64,000 bases of DNA from Clostridia bacterium (GCA_017936745.1 JAGBEY010000014.1:1-64000), one strand, 5' to 3'; shown: positions 45,625 to 54,001, counted from the first letter of the stretch. Program-made: numbers and translations. Notes: a model not told the origin generated them from the sequence alone.

Positions 45625-45660
45625 GGTATCAAGTAACAAAACCGATACCCTGATGAGAGG
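45612..45660 (+). terminator. Hairpin covering the spoIIID ribosome site, followed by T7
   Basis: CCTCTCAT (45612-45619) pairs with ATGAGAGG (45653-45660), and GGTATC (45625-45630) with GATACC (45644-45649). A T7 run begins at 45664. It can terminate the two-component operon, and in read-through RNA it would hide the spoIIID ribosome site GAGAGG. Confidence 0.65.
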
Positions 45661-45668
45661 TGATTTTT

Positions 45669-45929
45669 TTGGAAAGCTACTACGATATCGAAAAGCGGGT
45701 AATTCTCTTTGCCGACCATATCATCCACCACAATTCCACGGTGAGAGAAGTGGCAAAGCACTACGGAATTTCAAAATCTACAGTACATAAGGATGTCACA
45801 ACCCGTCTGTATTATCTGGACCGCTCCCGCTACGACCAGGTGCGGCAGATATTAAACAAAAACAAGGCAGAACGCCATATCCGCGGCGGTTTGGCAACCA
45901 AACGAAAATATGAGCTGCAAACCGAATAA
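45669..45929 (+). CDS. spoIIID: Sporulation transcription factor SpoIIID
   Basis: A small mother-cell DNA-binding protein (86 aa) that, in Bacillus and Clostridia, activates and represses many sigma-E-stage genes. A helix-turn-helix at about residues 23-43 (STVREVAKHYGISKSTVHKDV) is followed by the family C-terminal block RHIRGGLATKRKYE. I take the TTG at 45669 as start; the in-frame GTG at 45660 is itself part of the ribosome site AGAGGTG. The length then matches the family (about 80-95 aa). It shows that the organism carries the endosporulation programme. A sigma-E-type promoter lies just upstream. Confidence 0.93.
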   Translation: MESYYDIEKRVILFADHIIHHNSTVREVAKHYGISKSTVHKDVTTRLYYLDRSRYDQVRQILNKNKAERHIRGGLATKRKYELQTE

Positions 45930-45970
45930 TCCATCGGTTTGCCACGCAATTCTTTGCTCACCGTTCTTTT

Positions 45971-46006
45971 AGCAGGTGCAACCTCCTATGTTGTGCCTGC
46001 TTTTTT
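45971..46006 (+). terminator. Terminator of spoIIID
   Basis: GCAGGTGCAAC pairs with GTTGTGCCTGC (an uninterrupted 11-bp stem with one G-T pair) around CTCCTAT, followed by T6. Confidence 0.85.
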
Positions 46007-46050
46007 CAGGATTTTTTTCTTTTTCCCGAAGTCAAAATCGTCTGCAGGAA

Positions 46051-46079
46051 TTGACAAAATATGCCTGTTATGATATACT
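46051..46079 (+). promoter_or_regulatory. Consensus promoter of queT
   Basis: -35 TTGACA (46051-46056), a 17-base spacer and -10 TATACT (46074-46079). The predicted start is near 46086, exactly at the front of the structured leader. Confidence 0.8.
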
Positions 46080-46085
46080 GGCTTA

Positions 46086-46160
46086 GAAAGATGTTGCTCT
46101 TGCTAACCATCTTTTTGGAGAAGGATAGCCTCCTCCAAAATTAAAAAACAAGGGAGTGTA
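46086..46160 (+). promoter_or_regulatory. Structured queT leader, candidate preQ1-type riboswitch
   Basis: Two hairpins fill the short leader: AAGATG/CATCTT (46088-46113) and TTTTGGAG/CTCCAAAA (46113-46140, 12-base loop). An A-rich tail TTAAAAAACAAGG runs into the ribosome site AAGGGAG. preQ1 riboswitches of several classes control queT genes and end in an A-rich tail that contains the ribosome site. The loop does not show the exact preQ1-I pseudoknot bases, so the class is unresolved. Confidence 0.45.
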
Positions 46161-46166
46161 TTTCAT

Positions 46167-46652
46167 TTGAAACGAACCAATGTATCCGATTTTGCCCTGA
46201 TTGCATTGATTGCCGCTATGTATGCGGCACTGACTCTGGGGATTGCCCCTTTGTCGTATGGGGCGATTCAGTTTCGGTTTGCGGAAATTCTGACACTTTT
46301 GTGCTTTTATCGGAAGCAATACGGCTATGCCCTTATTTTAGGGTGTGCCATCAGCAATCTGTTCAGCCCATTAGGGCCGCTGGATATGCTATTCGGCGTA
46401 GCCTCCACCGTTTTTTCGGTGGTTTTCATCCCCAAAATGAAAAGCCTGTGGGTTGCTTCGCTGTTCCCCACTATTTCTATGGGATTTATCGCCTGGGAGC
46501 TGAAGCTTTTGGGGTCTCCCTTCTGGTTCAGTCTGCTGACTTGTGCCATCGGAGAATTTGTGGTGGTCACTTTGCTTGGAGTTCCGCTGTTTCTTGTTCT
46601 TGAGAAAAACCGTTTTTTCAGAGAAACCATATTGAATAAACACAGAAATTGA
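46167..46652 (+). CDS. queT: QueT-family queuosine-precursor transporter
   Basis: A 161-aa membrane protein of the QueT family, the substrate-specific S-component of an ECF-type importer for queuosine precursors such as preQ1. It has five to six predicted helices. Family blocks include LIALIAAMYAALTLGIAPLSYGAIQFRFAEIL at the N-terminus (seen in two parts), LGCAISNLFSPLGPLDMLFG and a C-terminal LLGVPLFLVLEK. A TTG start (46167) lies 10 bases after AAGGGAG. The gene has its own promoter and a structured leader, in keeping with riboswitch control by the transported compound. The ECF energising module must be encoded elsewhere. Confidence 0.92.
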   Translation: MKRTNVSDFALIALIAAMYAALTLGIAPLSYGAIQFRFAEILTLLCFYRKQYGYALILGCAISNLFSPLGPLDMLFGVASTVFSVVFIPKMKSLWVASLFPTISMGFIAWELKLLGSPFWFSLLTCAIGEFVVVTLLGVPLFLVLEKNRFFRETILNKHRN

Positions 46653-46662
46653 GGAATGTATC

Positions 46663-47235
46663 ATGTATGATGAAATTACCTTGCAGGGCAAGGATTTAAT
46701 CAATGAATTTTTATCAAAAACCAACCTAAAACAGGGAGATTTGCTTGTAATTGGCTGCTCCACATCAGAGCTGTTGGGGGAACAAATCGGCTCTCATTCC
46801 GCTTATGAAGCGGCAGAAGCCTTATTTTGCGGTCTCTATCCTCCGCTGAAAGAGCAGGGAATTTTTCTTGCGGCTCAATGCTGCGAGCATTTAAACCGTG
46901 CATTGGTAATAGAAAAAGAGGCTGCCGAGCGATACGGCTATGAGCCTGTGTGTGTCGTGCCACAGCCCAAAGCAGGAGGCTCCTTTGCCACTGCCTGCTA
47001 CCGCAATTTCAAAGCCCCCGTTGTGGTAGAACAAATCCGTGCAAATGCCGGCATTGACATTGGCGGCACACTCATTGGAATGCACCTGAAGCCGGTTGCC
47101 GTTCCCCTGCGGCTGAAGCAAAAAACCGTGGGAAAAGCATCTGTGCTTTGTGCCTACACCCGTGCCAAGCTCATTGGCGGAGAACGGGCAATTTATGAAG
47201 TAAAAGAGGAGATTTCACTTGAACCGAACCCGTAA
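46663..47235 (+). CDS. UPF0340/TIGR01440 family protein
   Basis: A 190-aa conserved cytoplasmic protein of the YwlG/UPF0340 (DUF436) family, whose function is unknown. Family blocks are VIGCSTSELLGEQIGSHSA near residue 30, AAQCCEHLNRALVIEKE near 70, VPQPKAGGSFATACY near 100 and ANAGIDIGGTLIGMHLKPVAVP near 130. It is 11 bp after queT in the same direction, so it is probably in one operon. In many Firmicutes it lies near ribose-5-phosphate isomerase or phosphatase genes, which are absent here. The paired Cys residues in QCCEH and the GCST loop suggest a ligand- or metal-binding site. Confidence 0.88.
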   Translation: MYDEITLQGKDLINEFLSKTNLKQGDLLVIGCSTSELLGEQIGSHSAYEAAEALFCGLYPPLKEQGIFLAAQCCEHLNRALVIEKEAAERYGYEPVCVVPQPKAGGSFATACYRNFKAPVVVEQIRANAGIDIGGTLIGMHLKPVAVPLRLKQKTVGKASVLCAYTRAKLIGGERAIYEVKEEISLEPNP

Positions 47236-47671
47236 TATTTTACTTTGGGGTATTCTGACACTTTTCTGGACCGGTCTTATCTTTTGGTTTTCTCTGCAGC
47301 CGGCAGCGGAGTCTGCTTCCCTTTCCGGGGGCTTGTTAAATCAGCTTCTGGATTGGATTTATGCCGTTACAACCATTCGGATTCCGGCAGAAAATGTCCA
47401 TTGGCTGTTTCGGAAAACGGCTCATTTTGGCGAGTTTTTTCTGCTTGGAATTTTCTCGGGAAATATGTTTTTTGGCATTTGGAAAAAGGTGTTGCCCGCT
47501 CTCTTATACGGCGGTGGAATTGCCATTTTGGACGAGTGTCTCCAGTTTGTCACGGGAGAAGGCAGAGCTATGCGTGTTTCCGATATGCTTCTGGACTTTT
47601 TTGGTGTCTTCTGTGCCGTTTTGTTGCTCCTTTTTATGAAACGGTTCCGGCAGACAAAAAAGAGCCGCTAA
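47219..47671 (+). CDS. VanZ-like membrane protein
   Basis: A 150-aa protein with about four predicted helices, of the VanZ-like family. The best known member, VanZ, gives low-level teicoplanin resistance by an unclear mechanism; most homologues are of unknown role. Family features are ILTLFWTGLIFWFSLQPAAES at the start, RKTAHFGEFFLLGIFSG near 60, and LDECLQFVTGEGRAMRVSDMLLDFFG near 100. The TTG start overlaps the end of the UPF0340 gene by 17 bases, suggesting translational coupling. Confidence 0.85.
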   Translation: MNRTRNILLWGILTLFWTGLIFWFSLQPAAESASLSGGLLNQLLDWIYAVTTIRIPAENVHWLFRKTAHFGEFFLLGIFSGNMFFGIWKKVLPALLYGGGIAILDECLQFVTGEGRAMRVSDMLLDFFGVFCAVLLLLFMKRFRQTKKSR

Positions 47672-47697
47672 AATTACAGAATTTTCGTGCAGATGGT

Positions 47698-47726
47698 TTG
47701 ACAAGTCTGCTGTTTTATGATATGAT
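47698..47726 (+). promoter_or_regulatory. Consensus promoter of minD-mgsA operon
   Basis: -35 TTGACA (47698-47703), a 17-base spacer and -10 TATGAT (47721-47726), 44 bases ahead of the minD ATG. Confidence 0.8.
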
Positions 47727-47770
47727 ATCGGTAGATTGTATGATATTACAACCAAAGGGAGGGTTACACC

Positions 47771-48514
47771 ATGGGCAAAATTATTGCAATTTCATCCGGA
47801 AAGGGTGGGGTTGGCAAAACCACAGTTGCCGCGAATCTTTCTGCCGCCTTGGCACAGGAGGGCAAACGGGTGCTGGTGGTTGACACGGATATCGGGCTTC
47901 GGAACTTGGATATCGTCTTTGGCGTGCAAAGCATAATTGTGTATGATGTAACCGATGTTTACGATGGAAAAATCGGTCTTTTAGATGCTTGCTATCATTA
48001 TAAGCAATACGGCGAGCTGTATTTTCTGCCTGCCTCACAGACAATCGACAAAGAGGATCTGGACGAAGAAAAATTTTACAGTATGATAAAAAATGCAGCA
48101 AAAGACTTTGATTTTGTGCTGCTGGATTGTCCTGCCGGCATTGAAACAGGCTTAAAAAACGCCATCCGTGCAGCAAACATTACCGTTACGGTTGTAACGC
48201 CGGATATGGCATCTCTTCGGGATGCTGACCGTATGCTTCAGATTGCAGAGGGCTGCAATGTGAAAGAAAACTATGTCATTATCAATAAATTCAATAAAAA
48301 ACTGGTTCGCAAAAAAATGATGCCCAATGTAGACGAAATTCTCAACCGTCTGGGCATTCCCTTGCTTGGAATCTGGTGTTATGAAGACAAAATGCTTCAG
48401 TTTCAAAATCAGGGGAAACTCATTTTAGACGACACCCGTAAAAAATGCGTCAGGGAAATCAAGAATTCCGCCAAACGCTTAATGGGAGAGCAGGTGCCCG
48501 TAAAAATACGGTAA
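47771..48514 (+). CDS. minD: Septum-site determining ATPase MinD
   Basis: A 247-aa ParA/MinD ATPase that binds the membrane when ATP-loaded and places the division inhibitor MinC. The deviant Walker A motif SSGKGGVGKTT (residues 8-18) is intact, with VDTDIGLRNLDIVFG near 40 and LLDCPAGIE near 118, the latter being MinD-specific. The C-terminal 15-18 residues (IKNSAKRLMGEQVPVKIR) can form the amphipathic membrane-targeting helix, though they are less typical than the usual FF-containing tail. No minC or minE lies in the window. The downstream mgsA matches the min-rodA-mgsA order of many Clostridia. Confidence 0.9.
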   Translation: MGKIIAISSGKGGVGKTTVAANLSAALAQEGKRVLVVDTDIGLRNLDIVFGVQSIIVYDVTDVYDGKIGLLDACYHYKQYGELYFLPASQTIDKEDLDEEKFYSMIKNAAKDFDFVLLDCPAGIETGLKNAIRAANITVTVVTPDMASLRDADRMLQIAEGCNVKENYVIINKFNKKLVRKKMMPNVDEILNRLGIPLLGIWCYEDKMLQFQNQGKLILDDTRKKCVREIKNSAKRLMGEQVPVKIR

Positions 48515-48578
48515 TCCCTTTCCCGGATTTCGCCCGCCGAACGGGTAATTTGAAACATAACAGGAGGTTTTTCGGACA

Positions 48579-48983
48579 ATGAATATTGCACTAATTGCAC
48601 ACGACAAAAAGAAAGAGCTGATGGTTCAGTTCTCCATTGCATACAAATTTATTCTGCAAAAACACACCTTATTTGCAACCGGTACCACCGGTGGACTGGT
48701 GTCTGATGCCACCGGTCTTGCAGTGCATAGATTTTTATCCGGTCCCCAGGGGGGCGACCAGCAAATTGGAGCAAGAATTGCTTACAACGAAATCGACCTG
48801 GTGCTGTTTTTCCGCGATCCGCTAACGGCGCAGCCCCACGAGCCTGATGTAAACGCGCTGTTCCGTTTATGCGATGTTCACAACATTCCTCTGGCAACCA
48901 ACGTGGCAACTGCAGAGGTTCTCATCCAGGGTCTGGAACGCGGTGACTTCGGTTGGCGTGATATTGTCAATCCGAAAGGCTAA
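48579..48983 (+). CDS. mgsA: Methylglyoxal synthase
   Basis: A 134-aa cytoplasmic enzyme that converts dihydroxyacetone phosphate to methylglyoxal and phosphate, a bypass of lower glycolysis. The family motifs are [13 protein letters not shown] at the start, [10 protein letters not shown] near 31, [18 protein letters not shown] near 50, including the catalytic Asp, and [23 protein letters not shown] near 77. Full length. It shares the minD operon (64-bp gap) and is 6 bp before comEC. Confidence 0.96.
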   Translation: MNIALIAHDKKKELMVQFSIAYKFILQKHTLFATGTTGGLVSDATGLAVHRFLSGPQGGDQQIGARIAYNEIDLVLFFRDPLTAQPHEPDVNALFRLCDVHNIPLATNVATAEVLIQGLERGDFGWRDIVNPKG

Positions 48984-48989
48984 TGCCGC

Positions 48990-51149
48990 TTGTATCTCCC
49001 GGCAGCTATCTCGTGGGTTTTTGGAATAGGAATATCAGGATATTTGTCTGCAAATATCCTGGTTTTTATATTAGCTGCCTTTTTTCTTGTTGGAGTCATC
49101 TGGATTCAGAAGCTTTGTTATCCAAAAAAGAGAAGTGTTATCCGGACATTCTCTTTGTGTTTTAAGATCCTTCTGTGTCTTTTTCTGTTTCTTTTGGGAA
49201 ACTGGTATTATACCTACTATGTGAATGGACTCTCCCAAAAAGCAGCCGCCTTTGCAAACGAGAATCCGCCCTGCCTTCAGGGTGTGGTAATCAGCGAAGT
49301 GCACACCTACGGCCATACCGCTTACTTCACATTACGGGAAGAAAACGGTCTGAAAATTTCTGTCAAAATACGAACCAATCTCCCGATTTTGTGCGGAGAA
49401 AGAGTTTGTCTGAAAAACCCCGATTGCACTCCGGTGAACCCGCTTAACCATAAAATTCAGGCAACCCGGAAGCTTATGGGGAACAACACCTTTTTATCTG
49501 CCACCTTTCCCTATGAGGCGGAAGTGATAAAAAAAGGAATCGGAAACTATTCTCTGTACCTGGGGAAACGGCTTCGTCTTGCCACGGCAGACTGTTTCCA
49601 ACGGTTATTTCCTTCGGACATTGCCCATTTTCTCACTGCACTCATTAGTTCCGACCGTTCGGAAATGCCGGAAGACCTGTATCAAAGCTTTCTTTCCACG
49701 GGCACGGTGCATATTGTGGTAGTATCGGGAATGCACTTTAATTACCTGATGACTTTTCTGCTGTTTCTTTCCAGCTTCGTCGTTTTTTCTCATCGGAAAC
49801 GGCTGGTGTTTTCTGCGGTGATTCTCTCTTTCTTTATCATTTACACAGGTGCAACCCTTCCGGTGCTTCGTTCCTTTTTTCTGATGCTGGCAGGATTTTT
49901 GGGAGATTTGTTTTATGTAAAGCCGCAGGATAAGCTTAAAATGCTGCTGACACTATTTGCTGCATTTTTAACAGCAACCCCCACACTGATTTTTAACCCC
50001 TCCTTCCTCTTGACCTTCGGTGCTGCTCTCGGCTTGACGGCTTGCTCCAAGCCTTTGGAGCAAAAGCTAAGCGGGATTCCATGGAATGGGGTTCGGTCAT
50101 ATTTTGCAACTTATATTGCCGTTTCGATTATGACCTTCCCGGTGATACTTCTTTATTTCGGTAAAATACCGCTGGTTTCCGTTGTTGCCAATTTTTTGGT
50201 TGCACCTCTTACAGCACCTATTCTGATTCTTGGCATCATTACCCTGGCAATCCATCGGATTCCGCTTGTTTCTACCGTAATTCTTATCATTTTGCGAGCA
50301 CTTTCCACAGTATTTGTGCAGCTTGTAAAAATACTGTCGTCACTGCCTGTTTCACTGAAGCTATCCCTGAAAGATTCCGCCTTTTTGATGCTGATGGGCG
50401 GCGTAACCTGTTTTGCTTGCTACTGCCGTTCTGTCAGGAAGCTGAAAAAAGCTATGTGGAGTATGGGTGCGATTTTGTGCGTTGTTCTGGCAATCAGCTT
50501 ACAATGGCAAACACCTTATAACTCCCGGATGCTGATTACCTTTTTTGGTGCCTCCAACACCAATTCCGCCGCAATACTGACGCCCTCCGACAAGCTGATT
50601 CTATACGGAACAGGAACGGATTTGATATACGGACAAAGCTCTGCCGCATATCGGGACAATCAACCCATCGAGCTGTTGATTTTAACCGGTCTTTCCAATC
50701 CCCAGCAGATAACCGAATTTTTAGACACACATCCCGTCAATAAAATTGTTGTGCCGCAAAGGTTTTCAGGTATGCTTTCAAATACTGGGAGTGTTCTTTT
50801 GGTGGAACATCCGGTCTGCATCGCTACAGATGGTATCACAATCCGCCTGAACACCGATGGCAATACCATTTTTGAAGCGGAATTTTCCTATATGGGGCGG
50901 TCGGTTTCCTTTACCCAAAATGCCGCCTACTTACTGGAGCAGTCAGAGCGAAATCCAAATAAGAGCTGGATTGTAAACTTCAGCCGAAGCTCTCACGCAT
51001 CACAAGAGCTTGAAAAGCTGACCCTTTCAGCACCAATTTTCTCAAAAAAGCAATGGCATCCGGCTGCCACTCTTTATAACAACTATTCTATCATACAAGC
51101 AGATGCAAGCGGCGTACGCCTGCTTGGTTCTGCAGAACAGGAGCCGTAA
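48990..51149 (+). CDS. comEC: ComEC/Rec2-type DNA-uptake channel with degenerate MBL domain
   Basis: A 719-aa polytopic membrane protein of the ComEC family, which moves single-stranded DNA into the cell in natural transformation. An N-terminal helix pair and DUF4131-like soluble part are followed by the Competence core (HIVVVSGMHFNYLMTFLLFLSS near residue 245) and many helices up to about 495. The C-terminal 200 residues have the position and strand order of the metallo-beta-lactamase domain. The metal motif (HxHxDH) is not there, however: the equivalent segment reads LILTGLSNPQQITEF. TTG start. It overlaps holA by one base (TAATG). Confidence 0.88.
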   Translation: MYLPAAISWVFGIGISGYLSANILVFILAAFFLVGVIWIQKLCYPKKRSVIRTFSLCFKILLCLFLFLLGNWYYTYYVNGLSQKAAAFANENPPCLQGVVISEVHTYGHTAYFTLREENGLKISVKIRTNLPILCGERVCLKNPDCTPVNPLNHKIQATRKLMGNNTFLSATFPYEAEVIKKGIGNYSLYLGKRLRLATADCFQRLFPSDIAHFLTALISSDRSEMPEDLYQSFLSTGTVHIVVVSGMHFNYLMTFLLFLSSFVVFSHRKRLVFSAVILSFFIIYTGATLPVLRSFFLMLAGFLGDLFYVKPQDKLKMLLTLFAAFLTATPTLIFNPSFLLTFGAALGLTACSKPLEQKLSGIPWNGVRSYFATYIAVSIMTFPVILLYFGKIPLVSVVANFLVAPLTAPILILGIITLAIHRIPLVSTVILIILRALSTVFVQLVKILSSLPVSLKLSLKDSAFLMLMGGVTCFACYCRSVRKLKKAMWSMGAILCVVLAISLQWQTPYNSRMLITFFGASNTNSAAILTPSDKLILYGTGTDLIYGQSSAAYRDNQPIELLILTGLSNPQQITEFLDTHPVNKIVVPQRFSGMLSNTGSVLLVEHPVCIATDGITIRLNTDGNTIFEAEFSYMGRSVSFTQNAAYLLEQSERNPNKSWIVNFSRSSHASQELEKLTLSAPIFSKKQWHPAATLYNNYSIIQADASGVRLLGSAEQEP

Positions 51150-52159
51150 TGGACATCCGAGCCCTCAATCAGGCAATTAGCCAAAAACAGTTTTCCAATC
51201 TGTATTTCTTCTACGGTGAGGAGGACTATCTGAAGGAATTTTATATCAACCGAATCATCCATACCGTTGTGGATGATGCTTTCTCTTGCTTTAATTACTT
51301 TCACTATCAGGAAGCACTCTCTCCGGAGGAGCTTCACAACACACTGTCACAGCCTCCCGTGATGGCGGAATATAAGGTGATTTACTTAAACCAGCTGGAG
51401 CTTTCCGCCTGCGACAATGCCTTTCGGGACACGCTTTCAGAGGAAATGCAGAAGCTACCCGAGTTTGTTATCCTCATCATTCGGGAAACGGCAATTGACA
51501 AGCGTTCCAAAATTTGGACCACAGCACAAAAAAAAGGAGAAACGGTGGAATGTAAATACCCCGCTCCCCAGGATTTGCGTGCTTTTATTACCCGTGAGTT
51601 TTCCAAACGGGAGAAGAAAATTTCTCCTTTGCTGATTGATAAAATCATCGAAGAAAACGAACCTAATCTTCATTCCGTGATGCGGCTTGTGGAAACAGTT
51701 TCAGCCTATCTTCAGGATCAGACAGAGGTTACTGCCCAAAGTCTGGACCGATTTATGCAAAGGAGTATGGATGCGGTGGTATTTCATCTGTCGGATGCCT
51801 TGGTCAACCGCAAAAAAGAAGAAGCATACGACCTGTTGAATAAGCTGATGCTAAATCAGACAAAAAATCCTCCGCAGTTGTTGTTTTCACTGCTGTCCCG
51901 CCACATTTCGGGGCTGTATCTGGCAACAGCGGGGCAAAATGAAAAAATTCCCAATGAGGATATCAGAAAAATGCTTGGGAAAAACATTCCCGACTTTGTT
52001 GTGAGAAAATACATTTCTCAGGCAAAAGGCTTGTCTCCTTCCAAGCTGGAAGCACTGGTTCAATTCTGTGCTGAAACCGACTATAAGCTGAAAACCGGTC
52101 AAATCAGCGACCCGTATCTTGGCATTTATACCCTCTTTTTAAAATTCTGGGAAGCATAA
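51149..52159 (+). CDS. holA: DNA polymerase III delta subunit
   Basis: A 336-aa clamp-loader subunit that opens the beta sliding clamp. The N-terminal LYFFYGEEDYLKEFYINRI (near residues 17-35) matches the family LIxGxEDFL-type start. The middle VIILRETAIDKRSK-type region is followed by the C-terminal helical collar (FHLSDALVNRKKEEAYDLL, LLFSLLSRHISGLYLA). The comEC-holA order, with a TAATG overlap, is common in Firmicutes. Full length. Confidence 0.93.
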   Translation: MDIRALNQAISQKQFSNLYFFYGEEDYLKEFYINRIIHTVVDDAFSCFNYFHYQEALSPEELHNTLSQPPVMAEYKVIYLNQLELSACDNAFRDTLSEEMQKLPEFVILIIRETAIDKRSKIWTTAQKKGETVECKYPAPQDLRAFITREFSKREKKISPLLIDKIIEENEPNLHSVMRLVETVSAYLQDQTEVTAQSLDRFMQRSMDAVVFHLSDALVNRKKEEAYDLLNKLMLNQTKNPPQLLFSLLSRHISGLYLATAGQNEKIPNEDIRKMLGKNIPDFVVRKYISQAKGLSPSKLEALVQFCAETDYKLKTGQISDPYLGIYTLFLKFWEA

Positions 52160-52178
52160 AAGAAAGGAGCAAGGCTCT

Positions 52179-53114
52179 ATGACGTTATTTCTGGAAACCG
52201 TCAACAATATTCTCCCCGTCTTTCTCGTTATATTTTTAGGCATATTTTTAAACCGTCTGGGCTTTTTCTCCCCGGTTACCAAAGATGAAATCGTAAAACT
52301 GGTGTATTATGTGGGAACGCCCGCATTGTTGTTTCACACCGTGGCAACTGCCGATTTATATCAATATTTTGCTCCCAAGCTGATTATTTTTATCATTTCT
52401 GCCGTATTGGGATATGTGGCACTTCTTATTCTGGTTTGCTCCTTTATCAAAGATAAGAAGAAAAAAGGAGCCGTAATTCAGCTGGGCTTTCGCTCCAACT
52501 TTGCCATTGTGGGAATGCCCCTTGCTATGAATCTGATGGCAGAAGAAGGTGTCCTGATGCTCGCCATTTCCCTGGCTTTTGTCACCATCCTCTACAATGC
52601 CACTGCCGTGATTTTGCTTTCCTACTACGGCAAATCCAAGCAACGCATCTCTACCCTGTTTTTAGATGTGATAAAAAATCCGTTAATTATAGGTACTCTG
52701 TTAGGGCTTCTTATTTCTCTGTGCCGTCTGCCTATGCCCGTGATAATAGAAAAAAGCTTATCCTATGCCGGAGACATTGCTACCTCTATGGGGCTTCTTA
52801 TCATCGGAGCTTCCATTACCATAAACGACTTTCAAAAAAATGCACCCTACATTTTCTTTGCCCTCTTTTTAAGAAATGTTCTCGCTCCAATCTTATTTCT
52901 CGGTGCTGCAATTCTCCTTGGCTTCCGTGGAGATATGCTGATTATCACCGCTATTTTAAGTGCGACTCCCGCTGCAGTAAACTGCTTTGTAATGGCAAAA
53001 AAATTAGGCGTGGATGCGGATATTTCGGCTTATGGCGTGTCTTTGAGTGCACTGGTAAGCATTGTAAGCGTGCTGGCATCAATTTATTTATTAAAACTCT
53101 TTGGATTGGCGTGA
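52179..53114 (+). CDS. AEC family transporter
   Basis: A 311-aa membrane protein with about ten predicted helices in two halves, of the auxin-efflux-carrier (AEC) family. Bacterial members transport small organic acids such as malate. The family start ILPVFLVIFLGIFLNRLGFFS, the RSNFAIVGMPLAMNLM block near 105 and the second-half RNVLAPILFLGAAILLG and SATPAAVNCFVMAKKLGVD blocks are visible. It is 19 bp after holA with an AAAGGAG ribosome site, so it is probably in the same transcript. The substrate cannot be read from the sequence. Confidence 0.9.
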   Translation: MTLFLETVNNILPVFLVIFLGIFLNRLGFFSPVTKDEIVKLVYYVGTPALLFHTVATADLYQYFAPKLIIFIISAVLGYVALLILVCSFIKDKKKKGAVIQLGFRSNFAIVGMPLAMNLMAEEGVLMLAISLAFVTILYNATAVILLSYYGKSKQRISTLFLDVIKNPLIIGTLLGLLISLCRLPMPVIIEKSLSYAGDIATSMGLLIIGASITINDFQKNAPYIFFALFLRNVLAPILFLGAAILLGFRGDMLIITAILSATPAAVNCFVMAKKLGVDADISAYGVSLSALVSIVSVLASIYLLKLFGLA

Positions 53115-53122
53115 GGTGAAAA

Positions 53123-53815
53123 ATGAAAGCTGTCTTACGCCCTTGTCCCATCTGCGGCAATCCGCCGCAAGCTCCCGATTTTCTTTGCAAGAACTGTCGT
53201 GAAAAGGTGGAAGCATACAACCGACTTCCCAAATGTGCCATTTGCGGTCAGCCAAAGGGAATGACTTTTCTTTGCAACCACTGTTCAGAGAAAAAGCCTT
53301 CTTTTACTCTGGCGGCATCCTGCTATCATTACGACGGTGCATTTCGTCAGGCAATGCTTAACTATAAATTTCACGGTGAATTTTACAGAGCAAAAGGTCT
53401 TTCCCGCTTGCTTTTAGAGCAGCTTGAAAAAATGAAGCTGGAAATTGACTGCATCACTGCCGTTCCCGTTGGCCCAAAAACCTACTGGAAACAAAAGTAC
53501 AATGCCCCTTTGGAGCTGGCATATCTTGTAGCCAAAAAATTAAAGCTTCCCTGCTATCCCAATCTCCTTTTGAAAAAATGGTTTGCCAAACGGCAATCCA
53601 CACTGAAAGCAAGTCAACGAAAAACCAATGTAAAAGGAAACTTCTACTTTTGCAGACCGTATGCAAGGAAAATAAAGGGAAAGCATATTCTTTTGCTGGA
53701 CGATGTATTCACCACCGGCTCCACTGCCAACGAATGCAGCCGTATTTTAAAGAAGCACGGTGCAGCCTCCGTGTATATTCTCACCCTTTTGGGAAACGCA
53801 TCCAAAGAAACATGA
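53123..53815 (+). CDS. ComF family phosphoribosyltransferase-like protein
   Basis: A 230-aa protein with two N-terminal zinc ribbons (CPICGN...CKNC and CAICGQ...CNHC, residues 7-58) and a C-terminal PRTase-type I fold. The fold ends in the PRPP-binding motif LLLDDVFTTGSTANE near residue 195. ComF proteins are needed for DNA uptake in transformable bacteria, probably at the cytoplasmic face with ComFA and PriA, but the reaction is unknown. It is 8 bp after the AEC gene. With ComEC, 2 kb upstream, it hints at a conserved transformation module. No comFA is adjacent. Confidence 0.92.
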   Translation: MKAVLRPCPICGNPPQAPDFLCKNCREKVEAYNRLPKCAICGQPKGMTFLCNHCSEKKPSFTLAASCYHYDGAFRQAMLNYKFHGEFYRAKGLSRLLLEQLEKMKLEIDCITAVPVGPKTYWKQKYNAPLELAYLVAKKLKLPCYPNLLLKKWFAKRQSTLKASQRKTNVKGNFYFCRPYARKIKGKHILLLDDVFTTGSTANECSRILKKHGAASVYILTLLGNASKET

Positions 53816-53867
53816 TTTCTATTTTTCAGAGTGCAAAGAAAAAAATCAAAATTTTTTAAATTTTATC

Positions 53868-53896
53868 TTGATTTTTGAAAAAATATATGTTATAAT
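53868..53896 (+). promoter_or_regulatory. Promoter of tRNA-Pro
   Basis: -35 TTGATT (53868-53873), a 17-base spacer and consensus -10 TATAAT (53891-53896), 29 bases ahead of the tRNA. Confidence 0.8.
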
Positions 53897-53924
53897 ATGG
53901 TTCGTCCTATGGACAAATACCAAT

Positions 53925-54000
<76 letters not shown>

Positions 54001-54001
<1 letters not shown>

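Noticed and set aside
46113-46153. Firm assignment as a preQ1-I riboswitch
   Set aside because: The A-rich tail fits, but the 12-base loop has no C...G positions able to pair with the CAAG of the tail in the expected way. I kept only a candidate preQ1-type leader.
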